From NCBI GenBank assembly GCA_003551265.1, contig PUMG01000268.1, positions 1-7,640 on the forward strand: 7,640 bases of DNA, written 5' to 3'. Made by a program: the position numbers and the translations under genes. Positions 4,759 to 7,640 of this stretch are shown here, in pieces; positions within the stretch are counted from its first letter, which is position 1; the number at the start of each line of letters is the position of its first letter. The notes beneath the pieces were generated by a model. The model made no database searches, was not told where the DNA came from, and worked only from the letters and a program-made list of their open reading frames with translations. The DNA is from Halovenus sp. (GTDB taxonomy: Archaea > Halobacteriota > Halobacteria > Halobacteriales > Haloarculaceae).

Positions 4759-5667
4759 CTATACACCGCGGTGTTGGAGCTGTTCTTCGTCAGTGAGGTC
4801 GACGTTAGCGTCGCCTTTCATGCCTTCGCCGATGTTCGAGGCGATGGTCGCGAGCGTCTCGGGGTCGTCCCAGTTGTTGACTGCCTCGACAATCGCCTGT
4901 CCCATCGCACGCGGGTTCTCTGCACCGAAGATTCCTGACCCGACGAAGATGCCGTCACAGCCGTGGTGCATCATGAGCGCGGCATCTGCTGGGGTTGCGA
5001 TGCCCCCTGCAGCAAAGTTGACCACCGGCAGACGGCCACGGTCTGCGGTTTCGTGGACGAGTTCGGCCGGTGCTTCGTTCTCTCGTGCCCACCGCTCGCG
5101 CTCTTCGTAGTTCATCCCTTCGAGCTGTCGAATCGCGCCTTTGATGTTACGCTGATGGTGAACCGCCTGGTTGACGTCACCCGTTCCGGCTTCGCCTTTC
5201 GTTCGTATCATGGCCGCTCCTTCCTCGATGCGTCGGAGCGCCTCGCCGAGGTTGCGAGCACCACAGACGAACGGCGAGGTGAACTCGCGCTTGTCGATGT
5301 GGTAGCGGTTGTCCGCCGGTGTGAGTACTTCCGACTCGTCGACCATGTCGACACCGATTGCTTCGAGAATCTGCGCCTCTGTCGTGTGGCCGATTCGTGC
5401 CTTGCCCATCACGGGAATCGAGACAGACTCGATAATATCGCTCACGTCGGCCGGGTCTGCCATTCTGGCGACACCGCCACGCTTTCTGATGTCTGCGGGG
5501 ACCGCTTCGAGGGACATGACGGCAACTGCGCCGACGTCCTCCGCAATCTTGGCCTGCTCCTCGTTGACGACGTCCATGATGACGCCGCCTTTTTGCATCT
5601 TGGCGAACCCTCGCTTGACGAGTTCAGTCCCACGTCGCAACTCCTCGAGGTCTGTCTCCTGGTTCAT
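4759..5667 (-). CDS. pdxS: Pyridoxal 5'-phosphate synthase, lyase subunit PdxS
   Basis: A 302-residue, full-length PdxS (PLP synthase, TIM-barrel subunit). With ammonia supplied by the PdxT glutaminase it condenses ribose 5-phosphate and glyceraldehyde 3-phosphate into pyridoxal 5'-phosphate in the cytoplasm, usually as a dodecamer. The key residues are in place: D32 in VIMDVVN, K89 in [10 protein letters not shown] (Schiff base with ribose 5-phosphate) and K157 in [11 protein letters not shown] (second Schiff base). The spacings of 57 and 68 residues match Bacillus PdxS D24/K81/K149. The phosphate-binding loops [15 protein letters not shown] and GIFVGSGIF are intact. ATG at 5665-5667 gives the usual short N-terminus and has a TATA-like box at the leaderless distance. 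No pdxT is adjacent or elsewhere in the window, so the glutaminase must be encoded elsewhere. It converges on the halocyanin gene and diverges from the M50 protease gene. Confidence 0.97.
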   Translation of the reverse strand: MNQETDLEELRRGTELVKRGFAKMQKGGVIMDVVNEEQAKIAEDVGAVAVMSLEAVPADIRKRGGVARMADPADVSDIIESVSIPVMGKARIGHTTEAQILEAIGVDMVDESEVLTPADNRYHIDKREFTSPFVCGARNLGEALRRIEEGAAMIRTKGEAGTGDVNQAVHHQRNIKGAIRQLEGMNYEERERWARENEAPAELVHETADRGRLPVVNFAAGGIATPADAALMMHHGCDGIFVGSGIFGAENPRAMGQAIVEAVNNWDDPETLATIASNIGEGMKGDANVDLTDEEQLQHRGV

Positions 5668-5689
5668 ACCCTCAGTTGGTGTGAATCAA

Positions 5690-5695
5690 CTTAAC
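5690..5695 (-). promoter_or_regulatory. Possible TATA box of pdxS
   Basis: On the minus strand GTTAAG is centred about 26 bp upstream of the pdxS ATG at 5667. This fits a leaderless transcript. The match to the haloarchaeal TATA consensus is partial. Confidence 0.45.
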
Positions 5696-5799
5696 GGGTT
5701 GGTTCTGACACTGACTGGGAATGGCCGCAGGATTTTCTGCTGTCAGCGTGAACAGAGGCGAGAATCCCCAAGCGTTAATCAGTCTCCGCACGAATTTCT

Positions 5800-5806
5800 G
5801 TATAAT
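5800..5806 (+). promoter_or_regulatory. Possible TATA box of the M50 protease gene
   Basis: GTATAAT (centre about 5803) predicts a transcription start near 5830. That coincides with an in-frame GTG at 5830 and leaves about 39 nt before the ATG at 5869. It is the only good TATA-like match in the last 100 bp before the gene. Confidence 0.45.
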
Positions 5807-5811
5807 CAGCG

Positions 5812-5822
5812 GTGGTCACCAC
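5812..5822. repeat. Short palindrome between TATA box and predicted transcription start
   Basis: GTGGTCACCAC has complementary 5-bp arms around a central C. It lies just downstream of the TATA-like GTATAAT and just upstream of the predicted start near 5830, where a bound repressor would block the polymerase. The arms are short enough to arise by chance. Confidence 0.3.
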
Positions 5823-5868
5823 TCTCCCGGTGCTCACTCTCCCGCGGTCACAGGTTCAGATACGAAGA

Positions 5869-7143
5869 ATGTTCAAAAGCTATCAGGTTGGAACCATTTA
5901 CGGCATTCCGTTCAGGCTGGACGTGACGTTTCTCGTCATTCTTCCGGTGTTCGCCGGATTGATTGGCGCGCAGATAGAGCTGGTTGTACCTGTATTCAAC
6001 AGCGCGTTTGGGACGGATATCGACCCTGGTCCGCTAACAGCGGGGATGTGGCCCTGGGTGCTCGGGCTGGTGGCCGTGCTTGCGTTGTTTGCCTGTGTGA
6101 CACTCCACGAACTCGGACACTCCGCGGCGGCACTGTACTACGGGTACGAGGTTGAGTCCATTACGCTCTGGCTCCTCGGTGGTGTTGCAAAACCAGCGGA
6201 GATTCCCCGAAACTGGGTCCAGGAGTTCTGGATTGCGGTCGCCGGACCACTGGTCAACCTGGTGATAATCGTCGTCTGTGTTGCGATGTTACTGGTCCTC
6301 CCACCAGTTGACGTACTCGTCTTTTTGCTTCTGTACCTGGCGGTCTTGAATCTCTTGCTGGCTGCGTTCAATATGCTCCCTGCGTTTCCACTTGATGGCG
6401 GACGGGTGTTACGCGCGCTGCTGGCCCGTAATCGGAGCTATCTGCAGGCCACACGAATAGCGGTCGCAGTCGGCAAAGGCTTCGCCCTCTTGCTCGGTCT
6501 CGTCGGCCTGCTCGCCCTTGATTTCATCCTGATAGCGATTGCAGTGTTCGTCTACATCGCGGCTACTTCGGAGGCACGACAGATGCGGTTCGACGCTGCC
6601 TTCGAAGGCATCACTGTGACTGACGTGATGACGCCTGTCCGTGAACTCGAGACTGTCGACGCAACCCTCACCCAGTCGGAGTTCCTCAACCGGGGACTCG
6701 GCAACCGGCATACAGGCTATCCAGTGCTCGAAAACGCCGAGTTCGTCGGTGTCGTCACGCGTGGCGATGTTCAGTCTTCACAGAAACTTCAGAAGACGGT
6801 CGCAACGGTGATGACGCCAGTCGATGGACTGGACACTGTTGGACCTTCGACACCGGTTATGGAGGCGTTTCGACGCCTCGGTCAGGAGGATCCTCGTCCT
6901 GTGGCAGTCGTTGACGCTCAAGAGAATCTTGTGGGTTTCATCACCCAGACCGACCTGATGCGGGCGTTCAAAATCGTACACGAACGCCAGGAGTCACACA
7001 CTCCTCAGGAACCGTCGCAGTCCCGGAAACCACCGAACCGGCAGCGAACACCCCGGTCCCGAGCGTGTCATCACCGTCCTGAGAGTTCAGACTCAACAGG
7101 TGAGAAGAAGTTGCGCCCTGATAGAACACGAGGTGACTCTTGA
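5869..7143 (+). CDS. Site-2 protease-type (M50) membrane metalloprotease with two CBS domains
   Basis: A 424-residue protein from ATG 5869. It is a zinc intramembrane protease of the M50 family, which cuts substrates within the membrane. The zinc site is H80-E-L-G-H84 (HExxH, Glu81 catalytic) with the third ligand D176 in NMLPAFPLDGGR. The membrane core covers residues about 20-232, with hydrophobic segments near 20-40, 62-80, 118-145, 150-168 and 198-232. Two CBS domains follow, about 250-305 (starts VTDVMTP) and 311-370 (starts VATVMTP), which usually bind adenine nucleotides and regulate activity. The last ~54 residues (371-424) are polar, Pro/Ser/Arg-rich and basic, unlike the acidic norm, and may be a frameshifted or degenerate tail. 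Upstream in-frame GTGs at 5812 and 5830 are possible starts; ATG 5869 is preferred because MFKSYQVG...GIPFRLDV matches the usual family N-terminus. The gene diverges from pdxS with a 201-bp gap and its substrate is unknown. Confidence 0.92.
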   Translation: MFKSYQVGTIYGIPFRLDVTFLVILPVFAGLIGAQIELVVPVFNSAFGTDIDPGPLTAGMWPWVLGLVAVLALFACVTLHELGHSAAALYYGYEVESITLWLLGGVAKPAEIPRNWVQEFWIAVAGPLVNLVIIVVCVAMLLVLPPVDVLVFLLLYLAVLNLLLAAFNMLPAFPLDGGRVLRALLARNRSYLQATRIAVAVGKGFALLLGLVGLLALDFILIAIAVFVYIAATSEARQMRFDAAFEGITVTDVMTPVRELETVDATLTQSEFLNRGLGNRHTGYPVLENAEFVGVVTRGDVQSSQKLQKTVATVMTPVDGLDTVGPSTPVMEAFRRLGQEDPRPVAVVDAQENLVGFITQTDLMRAFKIVHERQESHTPQEPSQSRKPPNRQRTPRSRACHHRPESSDSTGEKKLRPDRTRGDS

Positions 7144-7153
7144 CAGCCCAACA

Positions 7154-7165
7154 GTTCGCCCGAAC
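7154..7165. repeat. Short inverted repeat in the 25-bp convergent gap
   Basis: GTTCG (7154-7158) and CGAAC (7161-7165) are complementary around CC. The element sits between the stop codons of the M50 protease and AI-2E transporter genes. A 2-nt loop does not allow a good hairpin and no U-tract follows; it may be chance or a weak transcript-end signal. Confidence 0.25.
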
Positions 7166-7168
7166 ATC

Positions 7169-7640
7169 TCACTCGGTCGCAGCCTCGTGGGCATCTGCTG
7201 CGTAGGGGTACTCTGTCGGCGTTCGCGTCTTCGCCTGTTCTGCGGCACGCTCGACACTCTGTTTCTCCTTCAGCGTTTCCAGCGTCGCAACGAGGATGCC
7301 GATGAGAATCGGCCCGACGAAGAGACCGACGAACCCGAACGTGTACAACCCCCCGAAGACCCCGATGAGAATGACGCCAGGGTTGAGACGAGCGGACTGG
7401 TCGATAACCAGTGGACGGGCGTAGTAATCAATCATACTGACGATAGTCACACCGTAGACGAACAGGAACACGCCGGGAATCATCTCGTCGATGATGATGA
7501 GGTAGCCTGCGGCCGGTGCCCAGACGAGAAACGCGCCGATGAGTGGGAGAAACGCGAGAATCGCCATCACGACCGTCCAGAACAGCACGTTGGGAATACC
7601 TGCCAGCCACAGCCCCATGCCGGCGATTATCGCCTGCACG
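7169..7640 (-). CDS. AI-2E family transporter, C-terminal half (5' end outside window)
   Basis: About 157 residues of a membrane protein run in from the right edge; the first complete codon in the window is GTG, read as Val, so the true start is further right. The sequence matches the C-terminal part of the AI-2E (TqsA/YdiK-like, formerly UPF0118/PerM) family. It has a hydrophobic helix with FLPLIGAFLVWAPAAGYLI, a conserved DYYARPLVI segment, then NPGVILIGVFGGLYTFGFVGLFVGPILIG. A polar, charged tail (about 40 residues) follows. Members are putative exporters, some involved in autoinducer-2 release and some in ion antiport. Haloarchaea are not known to use autoinducer-2, so the substrate should be treated as unknown. 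It ends 25 bp from the convergent M50 protease stop. Family confidence is high, function low. Confidence 0.9.
   Translation of the reverse strand, partial: VQAIIAGMGLWLAGIPNVLFWTVVMAILAFLPLIGAFLVWAPAAGYLIIIDEMIPGVFLFVYGVTIVSMIDYYARPLVIDQSARLNPGVILIGVFGGLYTFGFVGLFVGPILIGILVATLETLKEKQSVERAAEQAKTRTPTEYPYAADAHEAATE

Noticed and set aside
4963..5694. Forward open frame of 243 residues opposite pdxS
   Set aside because: pdxS is complete on the other strand with all catalytic residues; the long antisense frame is a codon-bias artefact.
5705..5747. CTGACA/TGTCAG inverted repeat and GCTGTCAGC near-palindrome upstream of the M50 gene
   Set aside because: Arms of 4-6 bp at a loose spacing are expected by chance, and they do not line up with either predicted promoter.
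5721..6155. Forward open frame of 144 residues across the M50 promoter and 5' end
   Set aside because: Overlaps the HExxH-encoding region of the protease in another frame; its product is Arg/Gly/Cys-rich with no domain. The 5668-5868 gap otherwise holds only promoter signals.
1..7640. CRISPR arrays, tRNA or rRNA genes, insertion sequences, integrase or attachment sites, defence genes
   Set aside because: No spaced direct repeats, no tRNA-like cloverleaf and no transposase or integrase motifs were seen on either strand; all longer frames are accounted for by housekeeping-type genes.

Overview
The window looks like an ordinary chromosomal stretch of a halophilic archaeon (class Halobacteria). 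The evidence is high GC with strongly G/C third codon positions, very acidic soluble proteins, a halocyanin-type blue copper protein with a twin-arginine signal, PdxS-type vitamin B6 synthesis, and start codons lying about 26-28 bp downstream of TATA-like boxes, as expected for leaderless haloarchaeal transcripts. The genus cannot be fixed from the sequence alone.

Layout from left to right. (1) The tail of a very acidic protein of unknown function (2-340, +) runs in from the left edge. (2) Next is a complete CubicO/beta-lactamase-like serine hydrolase (363-1742, +). (3) A two-gene iron-type operon follows: a ferritin-like four-helix protein (1815-2288, +) overlaps by ATGA a DtxR/MntR-family regulator (2285-2716, +). 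A possible 16-codon leader ORF precedes the operon and also overlaps it by ATGA. (4) Converging on this is a minus-strand pair, also joined by an ATGA overlap: a small four-helix membrane protein (3864-3490) followed by a CDP-alcohol phosphatidyltransferase (3493-2768). (5) Diverging from that pair is a Tat-exported, C-terminally membrane-anchored halocyanin-like protein (3999-4637, +). (6) pdxS (5667-4759, -) converges on it. (7) A site-2 protease (M50) with two CBS domains (5869-7143, +) diverges from pdxS. (8) The C-terminal half of an AI-2E family transporter (7640-7169, -) converges on the protease and runs off the right edge.

The genes do not form one pathway. The only clear functional unit is the ferritin-like protein with its DtxR-type regulator, which suggests metal storage or handling coupled to its own control. 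The regulator lacks most classical DtxR metal ligands and carries a Cys-rich C-terminal motif, which makes it the most interesting protein here. The phosphatidyltransferase pair points to membrane lipid head-group synthesis. Halocyanin points to copper electron transfer at the outer membrane face, PdxS to pyridoxal phosphate synthesis, and the M50 protease to intramembrane proteolysis sensed through CBS domains.

I see no mobile element, CRISPR array, tRNA or rRNA, and nothing that amounts to a clearly new defence or accessory system. The non-coding signals most worth a second look are a perfect 9-bp inverted repeat between the two divergent promoters near 3930, a 12-bp perfect palindrome just after the DtxR gene, and a 9-pair hairpin between the convergent halocyanin and pdxS genes.
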